From Herpetosiphon giganteus (lineage in GTDB: Bacteria > Chloroflexota > Chloroflexia > Chloroflexales > Herpetosiphonaceae): 64,000 bases of DNA. Position numbers and translations under genes: made by a program. The stretch is taken from the NCBI RefSeq assembly GCF_016907925.1, contig NZ_JAFBCZ010000003.1, forward strand, positions 270,129 to 334,128, given 5' to 3'. Below are positions 51,887-60,903 of this stretch, piece by piece. A model generated the notes under the pieces. It was not told where the DNA came from. It did not search any database and saw only the letters and a program-made list of their open reading frames with translations. Every line of letters begins with the position of its first letter. The first letter of the stretch is position 1.

Positions 51887-53815
51887 TTAGCGCCGAATGT
51901 CTTTGACCAAGCGCAAACCTTGGCCATCGCTCAGCCAAAGCTCGCCACCATGTTGCATATCGAGCAAGGTAAAGAAGCTGCGTTTGGCATTGCTAGCTCG
52001 TTTCGTTGCGTCGAATGTATTGCCACTCATGCTCATCAATGAGCCTTGGTAGCTCATAGCTTGATAGTCGGCGGCGCTGCGGTAGACCCGTACTCCCTTT
52101 TCGCCCAAATGCCAGCCAATCAAGCCATTGCCCGTATCCTCTAGAATCAAGTCGAGTGGGGTGAATTGAGTTAAGCCGTTAGCCGAGTTGAAACGCCACC
52201 AACCAGTTGGTTCTATCTCATTGTAGAGCTGGACAAACAGTTGGTTATTGGCACTCAGCAAGCGATAGGGTGTCATGCCATTCAGGTTTTGTTGGCTGGT
52301 TTGTTGCGGTTGGCCATTGGTACGCCAGAGGCTGGTGCCAATCCCTTGAGTATAGACTTGATAATACACCTCGTTATTAACCTTGGTCAGTTGTGATGCT
52401 GGTAATGGGTTGCGAATGCTGCCCGTAATCCATGGGTGAGTTGCCAAAACATGCTGCTCGCCAGTGCTGATATTGACATTCCAGATGCCAAATGTGCCTT
52501 CATTGCTCGCTGCAACGATTACATGGTTTGCATCTAATGGCTCTAATTCAAAAACACTATGCAGATCGCCAGCAAAATTGCTGATCTGGCGCGTGCCAGC
52601 CTCGCTACCATCAGTCCACCACACTTGTGCTCCAGCCTGCTCGTTGCGGGCTAAGAAGGCCATACCCCCGGCCATGGGCGTGTATTCACTCCAAAAATAG
52701 CTATAGCCAGTTTCTACGTTCGAGTGACCTGCACCAGGGTTGATGTCGCGCAACAGCTGCGTGCCTGCTGCTGTGCCATCGCTATACCATGGCTCAACTC
52801 CGCTTATGCCATCGTTGGCAAAAAAGAGGATTCCATCACCCAAGGCTATTAGGTTGGTCATATAGGTATTGCTACCTGCAAGCTGTTTTAGCAAACGGGT
52901 TCCTGCCTCGCTGCCATCGCTAAACCATAGTTCGTAGTTATCATTGGCATAGCGTAGGAAGAACAGGCCTTGCTTGCCAGCAGCAAGTTGATATGGCCAG
53001 CCATCGCCTGCGCCAGGCTCAATATCTTTAACTAAGCGCGTGCCGTTTTCGCTGCCATTACTCGCCCATAACTCACGGCCATGAATCCCATCCTCAGCAG
53101 TAAAGAAGAGCGTGTCATTGACCAACGTTAATTCATAAGGCCACGAACTTTCACCACCACGTGATTGTTGTGATTCTTTGCCAACCAAACCAAGCAACAC
53201 TTTGAATTGATCAGGCTGATTGGGATGCCACTCGAAGCGCGCACGCTCAAAATGTTGAGTCAACACCGTATCGCCATTGGCATTGGTTTCGGTTTGAACA
53301 TCAGTCAGCGGATAGCCAAATAATTGTAATGAACGGCCAAAGCTATCGAGCTTGGGGTCGTTCAGGCCATGGTTTTGCCAATAGGCCATAAAGCCCAAGC
53401 CATTGGCTTGATTACACACATTATGCCCGGTTGTTTCAAACCACAAACAGCCTTGTTGTGTCCCAGTTTCACGCGGTAGCATCTCGCTATCAATATTGCG
53501 ATAGCGCAGCAAATCATCGCCAAGCCGCCCCAGCAACACATCATAGGGCGCGGCAAACTCAGGGTGCAATTCAAAGCGTGCCCGTTCAAATTGCTGAGTC
53601 AGGAAAAATTCATTGCTATCTTGATTGTAGCGACTTTCAGCAATACTCAACGGATAGCCAAAGACTGGCAAGCCGCCGTTTTGCTGCCAATACTCCAAAA
53701 AGCGGCCTTCGATACAAAAGCCAGTTTGCTCGAAACATTGCTGCTCAGCCGCTCGACTGGCGTAAGGCATTGTCAAACTGGCAACGATCAAGCCCAAAAG
53801 AATCCAATATTTCAT
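51887..53815 (-). CDS. Secreted repeat protein with two YW-NGG-FER modules and ELWxSDG propeller-like repeats (paralogue 1)
   Basis: The 642-aa protein has a signal peptide (YWILLGLIVASLTMPYASRAAE). Residues about 22-210 hold two YW-NGG/FGYPL/FERARFE-HP modules, each with paired cysteines (CFEQTGFC and CLWFETTGHNVC). The rest carries five to six repeats with ELWxSDG, LWFSDG, EPWYSDG, VWWTDG and SLWRTNG, spaced about 50-70 aa, plausibly a beta-propeller. No catalytic motif is recognised. It has its own promoter and terminator and two close paralogues upstream on the same strand. Confidence 0.82.
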   Translation of the reverse strand: MKYWILLGLIVASLTMPYASRAAEQQCFEQTGFCIEGRFLEYWQQNGGLPVFGYPLSIAESRYNQDSNEFFLTQQFERARFELHPEFAAPYDVLLGRLGDDLLRYRNIDSEMLPRETGTQQGCLWFETTGHNVCNQANGLGFMAYWQNHGLNDPKLDSFGRSLQLFGYPLTDVQTETNANGDTVLTQHFERARFEWHPNQPDQFKVLLGLVGKESQQSRGGESSWPYELTLVNDTLFFTAEDGIHGRELWASNGSENGTRLVKDIEPGAGDGWPYQLAAGKQGLFFLRYANDNYELWFSDGSEAGTRLLKQLAGSNTYMTNLIALGDGILFFANDGISGVEPWYSDGTAAGTQLLRDINPGAGHSNVETGYSYFWSEYTPMAGGMAFLARNEQAGAQVWWTDGSEAGTRQISNFAGDLHSVFELEPLDANHVIVAASNEGTFGIWNVNISTGEQHVLATHPWITGSIRNPLPASQLTKVNNEVYYQVYTQGIGTSLWRTNGQPQQTSQQNLNGMTPYRLLSANNQLFVQLYNEIEPTGWWRFNSANGLTQFTPLDLILEDTGNGLIGWHLGEKGVRVYRSAADYQAMSYQGSLMSMSGNTFDATKRASNAKRSFFTLLDMQHGGELWLSDGQGLRLVKDIRR

Positions 53816-53844
53816 CGCTATTCCTCCAATACATCAATATGCTG

Positions 53845-53850
53845 AGTATA
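53845..53850 (-). promoter_or_regulatory. TATACT -10 box of paralogue 1
   Basis: TATACT lies 30 bases before the ATG and is followed by GGAGGAA. The same arrangement precedes paralogues 2 and 3. Confidence 0.6.
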
Positions 53851-53950
53851 GCGATTGGGCTTGTTTTGGGCGATGAACGGCGTGTGGTACACGACTGTGA
53901 ATCAACTTACAAACTCATGGCAAGCTGAAATTTGGCTGATTGGCAAGCAA

Positions 53951-53980
53951 AAACTCCACCTGTTGCTCCAAGTGGAGTTT
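53951..53980 (-). terminator. Terminator after paralogue 2
   Basis: AAACTCCAC pairs with GTGGAGTTT. On the minus strand the stem is followed by TTGCTTGCC. Confidence 0.6.
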
Positions 53981-54003
53981 ATTGCTAAACGTAGATCAGA
54001 TCG

Positions 54004-55914
54004 TTATGGGCGAATATCTTTGACCATGCGCAGCGTGCTGCCATCGCTATACCACAGTTCTTTGCCATGCTGAAAATCGCTCAGGTCAAAAAACTGCTCG
54101 TTGGTTGAATATGGAAAGGTTGTGCCTTTGCCCATCACCGAGCCACGATATTTAAGTGGCTGATTGCGTCCGTCGTTGCTATACAGCCGCAGCCCAGCAG
54201 GCAGCGATTCCCAGCCAAACACCCGATTGCCTGTAGGATGCAACTGTAGCGCCAAAGGTGTTAGTTGGGTTAGTTCATTCTTCGCATTAAAATACCACCA
54301 GCCAACCTTACCAAATTCAGCTGTGCTCAACGCGAAATACACTTGCTCGCTTGATGCGACCAGCCTTTCAATTTGATAGCCCTGCAGATTGATTTGGCTT
54401 GTTTGGGCTGGATCGCCATTGGTGCGCCATAAACTCAGCTCGCCATTTTGGGTTTTGCTCAGATAATAGACCATTCCGCCAACCGCGGTTAATTGGCTGA
54501 CTGGGTTTGGATTGCGGGTGGTGGCAATCATCGGGTAGCTGGCCAAAAATTGAGGATCGCCATTGGCAAGGTTAATATTCCATACTCCCAGCTCATAGTC
54601 CAAATGGCCTGAGGTTGCAATTAGGTGTAAGTCGTCCAAGCGTTCTAACTCGAAGCGCCCAAACGATTTAGGCAAGCGGCTGACGAGGCGCGTCCCATTT
54701 CTTTCGCCGTTCGTCCACCAGATCTGTGCGCCATTTTGGCTGTCGTAGGCAATAAAGGCCATGCCCTTATCAATTGGGGCATAATCGATCCAATAACTTA
54801 TATAGCCATCGGAAATAGCAGAAGCTTCGCTGCCAGGGTTGAGATCACGCAGCATATAGGTTCCCGCTTCAGTGCCGTTGCTATACCATGGTTCGATGCC
54901 ATGCACGCCATCATCGGCCCAAAAAATAACTCCATTGCCCAAGCTTTTAAAATTGGTAAGCTTGGCGTTGGCTTCAAACTCTTTAACAATCCGCGTCCCT
55001 AGCTCAGTACCATCGCTGAACCACAATTGATCTGCTGCTTGCTGATTGACAACAAAAAATACGCCGTGATTGGCAGGCTCTAATTGAGTTGGCCACGTCG
55101 CTTCGGCTCCTGCCACAATATCTTTGACCATGCGTGTGCCGCTGTCAGTGCCATCGCTGACCCACAACTCTTGGCCATGCACACCATTATCAGCAGTGAA
55201 AAATACATGCGAATCGATCATCGTCAGGTGACTAGGATTGGAACCTTCGCCATACACCAATTGCTGTGATTCTTTGCCAACCAAGCCAAGCAGCACTTTG
55301 AATTGATCGGGCTGGTTGGGATGCCATTCGAAGCGCGCGCGTTCGAAATGTTGGGTTAGTACGCTATCGCCATTGGCATTGGTTTCGGTTTGAACTTCGG
55401 TCAATGGATAGCCAAACAATTGCAACGAACGGCCAAAATTATCAAGCTGTGGATCGTTCAGGCCATGGTTCTGCCAATAGGCCATAAAGCCCAGCCCATT
55501 GGCTTGATTGCAGACATTGTGGCCAGTCGTTTCAAACCACAAACAGCCTTGTTGCGGCCCAGCTTCGCGTGGCAACAATGCACTATCAAGATTGCGATAG
55601 CGCAGCAGATCATCGCCCAGCCGCCCGAGTAACATATCGTAAGGTGCGGCCAATTCGGGGTGAAACTCAAAGCGGGCGCGCTCGAATTGCTGAGTTAGAA
55701 AGTGCTGCCTGCTATCATTATTGTATACAAGGTCGATTGTGGTCAACGGATAGCCAAAAACCGCCAAGCCACCATTTTGCCGCCAATACTCCAAAAAACG
55801 TCCGTCAGTGCAAAAGCCGGTTTGCTCGAAACATTGCAGTTCGGCGGCATGGCTCGCTTGCGGTAATCCCAAGCTTGCGACGATCAAACCCAACAGCATC
55901 CAGCGTTTCATCAT
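54004..55914 (-). CDS. Secreted repeat protein, paralogue 2
   Basis: The 636-aa protein has a signal peptide (RWMLLGLIVASLGLPQASHAAE), two N-terminal YW-NGG/FERARFE modules with CFEQTGFC and CLWFETTGHNVC, and ELWVSDGT-type repeats in the same order as paralogue 1. The N-terminal 210 residues are nearly the same as in paralogue 1, while the propeller part has drifted, which suggests different ligands on a common anchor. No enzyme motif is seen. Confidence 0.82.
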   Translation of the reverse strand: MMKRWMLLGLIVASLGLPQASHAAELQCFEQTGFCTDGRFLEYWRQNGGLAVFGYPLTTIDLVYNNDSRQHFLTQQFERARFEFHPELAAPYDMLLGRLGDDLLRYRNLDSALLPREAGPQQGCLWFETTGHNVCNQANGLGFMAYWQNHGLNDPQLDNFGRSLQLFGYPLTEVQTETNANGDSVLTQHFERARFEWHPNQPDQFKVLLGLVGKESQQLVYGEGSNPSHLTMIDSHVFFTADNGVHGQELWVSDGTDSGTRMVKDIVAGAEATWPTQLEPANHGVFFVVNQQAADQLWFSDGTELGTRIVKEFEANAKLTNFKSLGNGVIFWADDGVHGIEPWYSNGTEAGTYMLRDLNPGSEASAISDGYISYWIDYAPIDKGMAFIAYDSQNGAQIWWTNGERNGTRLVSRLPKSFGRFELERLDDLHLIATSGHLDYELGVWNINLANGDPQFLASYPMIATTRNPNPVSQLTAVGGMVYYLSKTQNGELSLWRTNGDPAQTSQINLQGYQIERLVASSEQVYFALSTAEFGKVGWWYFNAKNELTQLTPLALQLHPTGNRVFGWESLPAGLRLYSNDGRNQPLKYRGSVMGKGTTFPYSTNEQFFDLSDFQHGKELWYSDGSTLRMVKDIRP

Positions 55915-55940
55915 GGTTCCTCCACTACATCGATACGTAG

Positions 55941-55946
55941 AGTATA
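55941..55946 (-). promoter_or_regulatory. TATACT -10 box of paralogue 2
   Basis: TATACT lies 27 bases before the ATG with GGAGGAA in between. Confidence 0.6.
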
Positions 55947-56047
55947 GAAAGCCCTTTCACTGATAACGATGATGCTTTGCTGCGAAACGACTGCGAATTT
56001 GCTTACAAGCTAAATTCAATCTGAGCTGGTGCTGATGCGCCCATAAA

Positions 56048-56075
56048 GGCTCCACCTGTTGCGACAAGTGGAGCC
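56048..56075 (-). terminator. Terminator after paralogue 3
   Basis: GGCTCCAC pairs with GTGGAGCC, related to the hairpin at 53951-53980, suggesting the whole unit was duplicated with its terminator. Confidence 0.6.
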
Positions 56076-56094
56076 AGCTGTTGAACTTCGTTTG

Positions 56095-58047
56095 TTATGG
56101 GCGAATATCTTTGACCATGCGCAACGTGCTGCCATCGCTATACCACAGCTCTAAACCATGAGCCAAGCTTGGCAAGGCCAAGAAGATACCTTGATTGGTG
56201 CTAAAGCGACTTACTTGGGCAAACGCTGGGCTATTGGCCAAACGATGAAAGCCCGAGCCAAGGTAGGCCAGCGTTTGGTTGCTGGTCGAGTTAGCATACA
56301 CGCGGTAGGGTGATGTTTCGCCGCTAATCCCAAAGATGCGCTGACCATTAATCCGCAGTTGTTGAATATTAAGCCCGCTGCGTTGTTGTAGCTTCGTGCC
56401 ATCCCAGGCCCACAAGCCAGCCTCGCTGCGATCAGCATTCAGCAATTGGAGATGCAATTGGCTTTGGTTCTGGTCGTTGCTGATGTTTTTAAGCTGATAG
56501 CCAGCTAAATTGATTTGGCTTGCGCCTGTTTGGCCATCAACCTGCCAGAGGGTTGAATTAAGCTCATCAACCACGTGGTAATAAACCTTGTTGCCAATAT
56601 TGACCAGATTATGCGCCGAAACGATTAAGCGCGTGCCAAGGTAAAAGCGGGCATGGCTGGTGAGTTGGCTTTGCTTGCCGGTTGCCATGTCGATCTGGAC
56701 AATTTGGACAGCCTCAGGTTGCTGAACTGCTGCAATAATCTGCTGATCATTCAAGCGTTCGAGTTCGGCCACAAATTCATTATTTGCTGCAAAGTTGCTA
56801 ATTTGGCGCGTGTTTTGACTGCTGCCATCGCTGAGCCACAGTTGGTTGCCAGCGCTGCCAGTGTTGGCCATAAACACCAGCCCATTGGCCATGGAAGTGA
56901 ATTCCCCAGCAAAATAATAATTACAACAGGTTTCAACTTTAATTTCCGAGCCAGCTGGGCCTGGGTTAATATCGCGAATCAGATACGTGCCAGCGCTGCT
57001 GCCATTGCTGAACCATGGCTCAATTCCAGTTTCAATGCTATTGCCCAAAACAATGACCCCGCCAGCAACTGCTGCAATATCAACGATTGCTGGTTGTTCG
57101 ACGGCTGGGCGCATAAACGAATAGACCAGTTTGGTGCCAATTTCAGTGCCATCGCTGACCCATAATTGGTCGTTAGCATCAGTTGTAATTACAAAAAACA
57201 CTTGGCCAAGCGCGGCGGTTAATCGATATGGGTTGCTTGAGCCAGTTGGCCGAATATCTTTGACCATGCGCGTGCCTGCATCGCTGCCATCGCTGACCCA
57301 TAACTCTTGACCATGAACGCCATCATCAGCGGTGAAAAACAAGCGGCTATCGATCATGGTGAGGTTGCTGGGGCTTGAGCCTTCGCCATAGCGCAATTGC
57401 TGCGATTCTTTGCCCACCAAGCCAAGTAACACTTTGAATTGATCAGGTTGATTGGGATGCCATTCGAATCGCGCACGCTCGAAATGTTGGGTCATCACTG
57501 TATCGCCGTTGGCGTTGGTTTCCATTTGCACATCAGTTAGCGGATAGCCAAACAATTGTAACGAACGGCCAAAGCTATCGAGTTTTGGGTCGTTCAAGCC
57601 ATTGCTTTGCCAGTAGCGCATAAAGCCCAAGCCATTGGCCTGATTACAAACATTGTGCCCAGTGGTTTCAAACCACAAACAATCGACTTTGGAACCGGTC
57701 TCACGCGGTAACATTGAGCTATCGAGATTGCGATAACGCAGCAAATCATCGCCCATCCGTCCCAGCAACACATCGTACGGAGCGGCAAACTCAGGGTGCA
57801 ACTCAAAGCGAGCGCGTTCGAACTGTTGGGTCAAAAAAGTTTGCTGACTATCCTGATTGTAGCGATCTTCTGCTTTGTTGAGTGGATAGCCAAAGACTGG
57901 CAAGCCGCCATTTTGCTGCCAATATTGTAGAAAGCGACCTTCGATACAAAAGCCAGTTTGCTCGAAACATTGCTGTTCGGCGGCATAACTCGCCTGGGGT
58001 AACGCTAAACCAACAACAACAACGAACAAGAGAATCCAACGTTTCAT
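56095..58047 (-). CDS. Secreted repeat protein, paralogue 3
   Basis: The 650-aa protein has a signal peptide (ILLFVVVVGLALPQASYAAE), two YW-NGG/FERARFE modules, and ELWVSDGS-type repeats. Compared with paralogues 1 and 2, the region of repeats 3 and 4 has a CCNYYF insertion with an extra cysteine pair, and one repeat reads LWQVDG. It has its own TATACT promoter and GGAGGAA ribosome site. Confidence 0.82.
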   Translation of the reverse strand: MKRWILLFVVVVGLALPQASYAAEQQCFEQTGFCIEGRFLQYWQQNGGLPVFGYPLNKAEDRYNQDSQQTFLTQQFERARFELHPEFAAPYDVLLGRMGDDLLRYRNLDSSMLPRETGSKVDCLWFETTGHNVCNQANGLGFMRYWQSNGLNDPKLDSFGRSLQLFGYPLTDVQMETNANGDTVMTQHFERARFEWHPNQPDQFKVLLGLVGKESQQLRYGEGSSPSNLTMIDSRLFFTADDGVHGQELWVSDGSDAGTRMVKDIRPTGSSNPYRLTAALGQVFFVITTDANDQLWVSDGTEIGTKLVYSFMRPAVEQPAIVDIAAVAGGVIVLGNSIETGIEPWFSNGSSAGTYLIRDINPGPAGSEIKVETCCNYYFAGEFTSMANGLVFMANTGSAGNQLWLSDGSSQNTRQISNFAANNEFVAELERLNDQQIIAAVQQPEAVQIVQIDMATGKQSQLTSHARFYLGTRLIVSAHNLVNIGNKVYYHVVDELNSTLWQVDGQTGASQINLAGYQLKNISNDQNQSQLHLQLLNADRSEAGLWAWDGTKLQQRSGLNIQQLRINGQRIFGISGETSPYRVYANSTSNQTLAYLGSGFHRLANSPAFAQVSRFSTNQGIFLALPSLAHGLELWYSDGSTLRMVKDIRP

Positions 58048-58077
58048 CAGTATTCCTCCTAGATAACTATAGGCGTG

Positions 58078-58083
58078 AGTATA
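58078..58083 (-). promoter_or_regulatory. TATACT -10 box of paralogue 3
   Basis: TATACT lies 31 bases before the ATG and is followed by AGGAGGAA. Confidence 0.6.
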
Positions 58084-58171
58084 CGCAACTAGGTCGCTGA
58101 TAACGATGAAACGTTGCTCTCAACAGGCTTGTAGTTTGCTTACAAGCTATAATTTTGCTGAAAATGAGCTG

Positions 58172-58678
58172 CTAATGCTTCTGTTTTATGGGCTTGGCTT
58201 GGCGGGCATCGGCCAGCGCAATCAGCACTTTTGGCGCTAGCAGCCAACTAATTTGGCCATGCTCGCCCTGCATTTCAACTCGGCAAACCGTGCCTTTTTT
58301 GAAAATCAGGTTGGTGCCATAGCCTGCAAGCTGCGCCACATACTCGCTAAGATTCGGCTGATGACCAACGATCATCAAGCTTGAACAACCGGCGTTGAGG
58401 CATTCGGCCATAAAATCGCTATTGGCAGCATCGGGCTGCAATTGCGCTTTGTGCACTGGTGGGTCAGTGCTAAGCGCTTCGGCAATAATGCTGGCGGTTT
58501 CGGCGGCTCGCGGCAAGGGGCTACTCAAAATCAGATCTGGTTTGATTTCCAGCAAGCGCAAGGCTTGGGCACATTGGCGAATCCGCTTACGCCCGCGCTC
58601 GGTTAAGCGCCGATCCTGATCAAGGCCGCTTTCGGCCCAATCTTCGGCAATTCCATGGCGCACAAAATAGAAAATCAT
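58172..58678 (-). CDS. sixA: SixA-type phosphohistidine phosphatase
   Basis: The 168-aa histidine-phosphatase-superfamily protein begins MIFYFVRHGIAED with the phosphoacceptor RHG, and has LILSSPLPRAAETA and MIVGHQPNLSE (second catalytic His), as in SixA. It would remove phosphate from phosphohistidine proteins. I use the ATG at 58678, with GGAG seven bases away. The role in this organism is unknown. Confidence 0.9.
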   Translation of the reverse strand: MIFYFVRHGIAEDWAESGLDQDRRLTERGRKRIRQCAQALRLLEIKPDLILSSPLPRAAETASIIAEALSTDPPVHKAQLQPDAANSDFMAECLNAGCSSLMIVGHQPNLSEYVAQLAGYGTNLIFKKGTVCRVEMQGEHGQISWLLAPKVLIALADARQAKPIKQKH

Positions 58679-58731
58679 TGGCACACTCCACAAAAATCAA
58701 GGCTCTTGCATTATGCCTGATTAAAGCAAAA

Positions 58732-58759
58732 CAGGGATCACACATGCATGTGATCCCTG
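58732..58759 (-). terminator. Terminator after hpf
   Basis: CAGGGATCA pairs with TGATCCCTG around a loop that itself is palindromic (CACATGCATG). On the minus strand the stem is followed by TTTTGCTTTAA. Confidence 0.65.
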
Positions 58760-58774
58760 CTGCAAGAAGGCGAT

Positions 58775-59335
58775 TTAGCGTGGCATAATCAAGCCATAAT
58801 TGCCATCGTTACGGCGATAGACAACTTGGATTTTTTCGGTTTCAGCATCGCGGAACACGAAGAACGAGTGGCCCAGCAACTCCATTTGTTCAATGGCTTC
58901 ATCGCTAAACATTGGGCGCAAGGTTACATCTTTGGCCCGAATAATTTGGCGTTCTTCTGCTTGTTCCGCATCTTCGGGCAAGGCTGGCAGCGGAGCGGCA
59001 ATCATTTCGCCTGCTGAGCGGCGCAATTTGCCACGGCGATAATGTTTTTCCTTGAAGCGGCGAATTTGGCGCTGCAAATTATCGTGCACTGCTTCGACCG
59101 CTGGATACAGCTCGCGATCACTTTCTTCGGCTCGTAAGATAATTCCGTGGTCGGCCAACAACGTTACTTGGACGGTATATGTTTCGCCGCTACCTCGCAA
59201 TGTTTCAAAACGGCATTCCACTTTCCAATCGTTAATTCCGTCAAGGTAGCGTTCTAATTTGCCTAATTTTTCTTGGATAAATGCTTTTTGCGCATCGTGT
59301 AGCTTAATATTACGGCTCTTAATGTTCCATTCCAC
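58775..59335 (-). CDS. hpf: Long-form ribosome hibernation promoting factor
   Basis: The 186-aa cytoplasmic protein binds the 30S subunit and dimerises 70S ribosomes into inactive 100S particles. The N-terminal domain (residues 1-105) has NIKLHDAQKAFIQEKLGKL and a basic RRFKEKHYRRGK end; the C-terminal dimerisation domain has LRPMFSDEAIEQMELLGHSF and NGNYGLIMPR-like strings. AAGGAGG precedes the ATG. A hairpin and T7-run stand in the leader directly upstream. Confidence 0.94.
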   Translation of the reverse strand: MEWNIKSRNIKLHDAQKAFIQEKLGKLERYLDGINDWKVECRFETLRGSGETYTVQVTLLADHGIILRAEESDRELYPAVEAVHDNLQRQIRRFKEKHYRRGKLRRSAGEMIAAPLPALPEDAEQAEERQIIRAKDVTLRPMFSDEAIEQMELLGHSFFVFRDAETEKIQVVYRRNDGNYGLIMPR

Positions 59336-59365
59336 GGTACGCCTCCTTAAAAAAACCTAAAGTGC

Positions 59366-59398
59366 ACCAGCTTCTTACCCAAGCAAGGTAAGAAGCTG
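59366..59398 (-). promoter_or_regulatory. Hairpin in the hpf 5' leader
   Basis: CCAGCTTCTTACC pairs perfectly with GGTAAGAAGCTGG around a 7-base loop. On the minus strand it is followed 12 bases later by TTTTTTT and then the AAGGAGG ribosome site. It could attenuate transcription or protect the mRNA. Confidence 0.5.
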
Positions 59399-59788
59399 GC
59401 AAAGGGCTGCTCCTAGTGGAACGTTCTTCAATTGGCTGCTGCTGTTACGCATAATCCTCAACCCGCATCAAAGCCCCATTGCAAACCAAAGGGCGAGGAG
59501 ATTTAACCAGTTCTCAATGCTGAATTGCATTGTACGTTCACGATCCAAGTGTTGCGAATGTGCGGTGCTTATAACCAGCACCCAATTTGTTCACCAGCGT
59601 CATTCTCTGCAACCAACCACAAGCTTATGGGCTTGGGCAATTGATTGTGTGAGAATGCAGCTCACTTGGAGCAGTTGCCAGTATTGTACTATGGCCATGA
59701 AGTGAACGCAATAGAACCAACATCCGATTGTAAAAGCGAGGGAAAGAGCATAGAGCATAGAACATAGGGGTTGGGGATTAGGTGCATT

Positions 59789-59892
59789 CCCTCACCCCCA
59801 GCCCCTCTCCCACTGAACGCGGGCGAGGGGAGCACTGATTCAACGGTTCCCCCTCGCTCGCGGGCGGGAGAGGGGGCTAGGGGGTGAGGGGG
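59789..59892. repeat. MITE-like palindromic element, short copy
   Basis: CCCTCACCCCCAGCCCC on the left and GGGGGTGAGGGGG on the right, with GTTAACGTAATGAATCAGTACA beyond it matching the outer arm of the long copy at 3730-3927. Confidence 0.7.
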
Positions 59893-60120
59893 GAATCGTT
59901 GTTAACGTAATGAATCAGTACACATAGAACATAGGGGTTGGGGATCAGGGGGCAGGGATCAGGGATTGGTAAAAATAGCATAGAGCATAGAACATTATGC
60001 TTCAGGCTATTGGCTATCGAAATGTTACAGCGCTCAGAGTAAATATCTGCTCGCTTTGTATGCTTCATTGTTAACCATAAAAATTTATATGCTCTATGTT
60101 CTATGTTCTAATACTCCCTA

Positions 60121-60149
60121 TTGACAACTGCTCCATTCATGTTTATACT
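60121..60149 (+). promoter_or_regulatory. Promoter of nrtR
   Basis: TTGACA (60121-60126), 17 bases, TATACT (60144-60149). Confidence 0.7.
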
Positions 60150-60151
60150 TT

Positions 60152-60166
60152 GTGTCATAATAACAC
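60152..60166. promoter_or_regulatory. Palindrome at the nrtR transcription start, candidate operator
   Basis: GTGTCATAATAACAC is an inverted repeat (GTGT / ACAC) placed just after the -10 box, where a repressor would block transcription. Binding by NrtR itself is inferred from its position. Confidence 0.45.
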
Positions 60167-60180
60167 TATTAGGAGCAGCT

Positions 60181-60903
60181 ATGACCGAAACTGCTGAAAA
60201 CTACGATGCGACAAAATACGAGCGGCCTTCTGTAACGGTCGACGTGGTGATATTTGGCTTACGCAGTGGGCGCTTGCATGTGCTGATGGTGCAGCGCAAA
60301 CATTGGCCCTACGCCGACCATTGGGCCATCCCTGGTGGCTTTGTCAACATGGATGAATCGTTAGAAATGGCTGCTCGGCGCGAGTTGGAAGAAGAAACTG
60401 GGGTGCACGATGTGTATATGGAGCAGCTGTATACCTTCGGCGAGCCTGGGCGCGATCCGCGCACCCGCGTGATTAGCGTGGCCTATTTTGCCTTAATTCG
60501 CACCGAAGAACAAGCCCTGCAAGTTTCCGACGAATCGAATGCAGTGCGCTGGTTTCCAGTCGATGAATTGCCCAAGGATTTAGCCTTCGACCACGAAAAG
60601 ATTTTGCGCTTTGCAATTGATCGTTTGCGCTCGAAGCTTGAATATACCACCTTGGCCTTTCAATTGCTACCCAAGGAATTTAGCTTGCCCAAGCTCAAAC
60701 GAATTTATGAAGAAATTTTGGGCGAGAAGCTCGATAAAGCTAATTTTTATCGCAAGCTGCGTGATTCGGATTTGCTCGAAGATACTGGCAAACTGCTCAA
60801 TAGTCGCGGGCGGCCAGCTCGGCTCTATCGTTTCCGCGATTCACGCATTGAAGGCGATTTTGTTTTTCGCTATCGCGAAGCCAAAAAGAAGGACGAAGGA
60901 TAA
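60181..60903 (+). CDS. nrtR: NrtR-type Nudix-related transcriptional regulator of NAD metabolism
   Basis: The 240-aa protein has a Nudix-like domain (GGFVNMDE then RRELEEETGV, about residues 60-82) and a C-terminal winged-helix domain (about 155-240, with LKRIYEEILGEKLDKANFYRKL and RGRPARLYRF). This is the NrtR architecture: the Nudix part senses ADP-ribose or related NAD products, the HTH part binds DNA. Its neighbours nadE and a nicotinamidase-like gene support the role. AGGAG precedes the ATG at 60181. Whether the Nudix part still hydrolyses is open; its box looks intact. Confidence 0.88.
   Translation: MTETAENYDATKYERPSVTVDVVIFGLRSGRLHVLMVQRKHWPYADHWAIPGGFVNMDESLEMAARRELEEETGVHDVYMEQLYTFGEPGRDPRTRVISVAYFALIRTEEQALQVSDESNAVRWFPVDELPKDLAFDHEKILRFAIDRLRSKLEYTTLAFQLLPKEFSLPKLKRIYEEILGEKLDKANFYRKLRDSDLLEDTGKLLNSRGRPARLYRFRDSRIEGDFVFRYREAKKKDEG

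Larger units (their letters stand above)
59336..60120. other. Intergenic region between hpf and nrtR
   Basis: The hpf leader hairpin (59366-59398) is at the left. Bases 59400-59740 show no assignable feature. A palindromic element (59789-59892) and repeated TAGAGCATAGAACATAGG words (59748-59765, 59923-59950, 59980-59995, 60090-60110) fill the rest. Confidence 0.55.
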
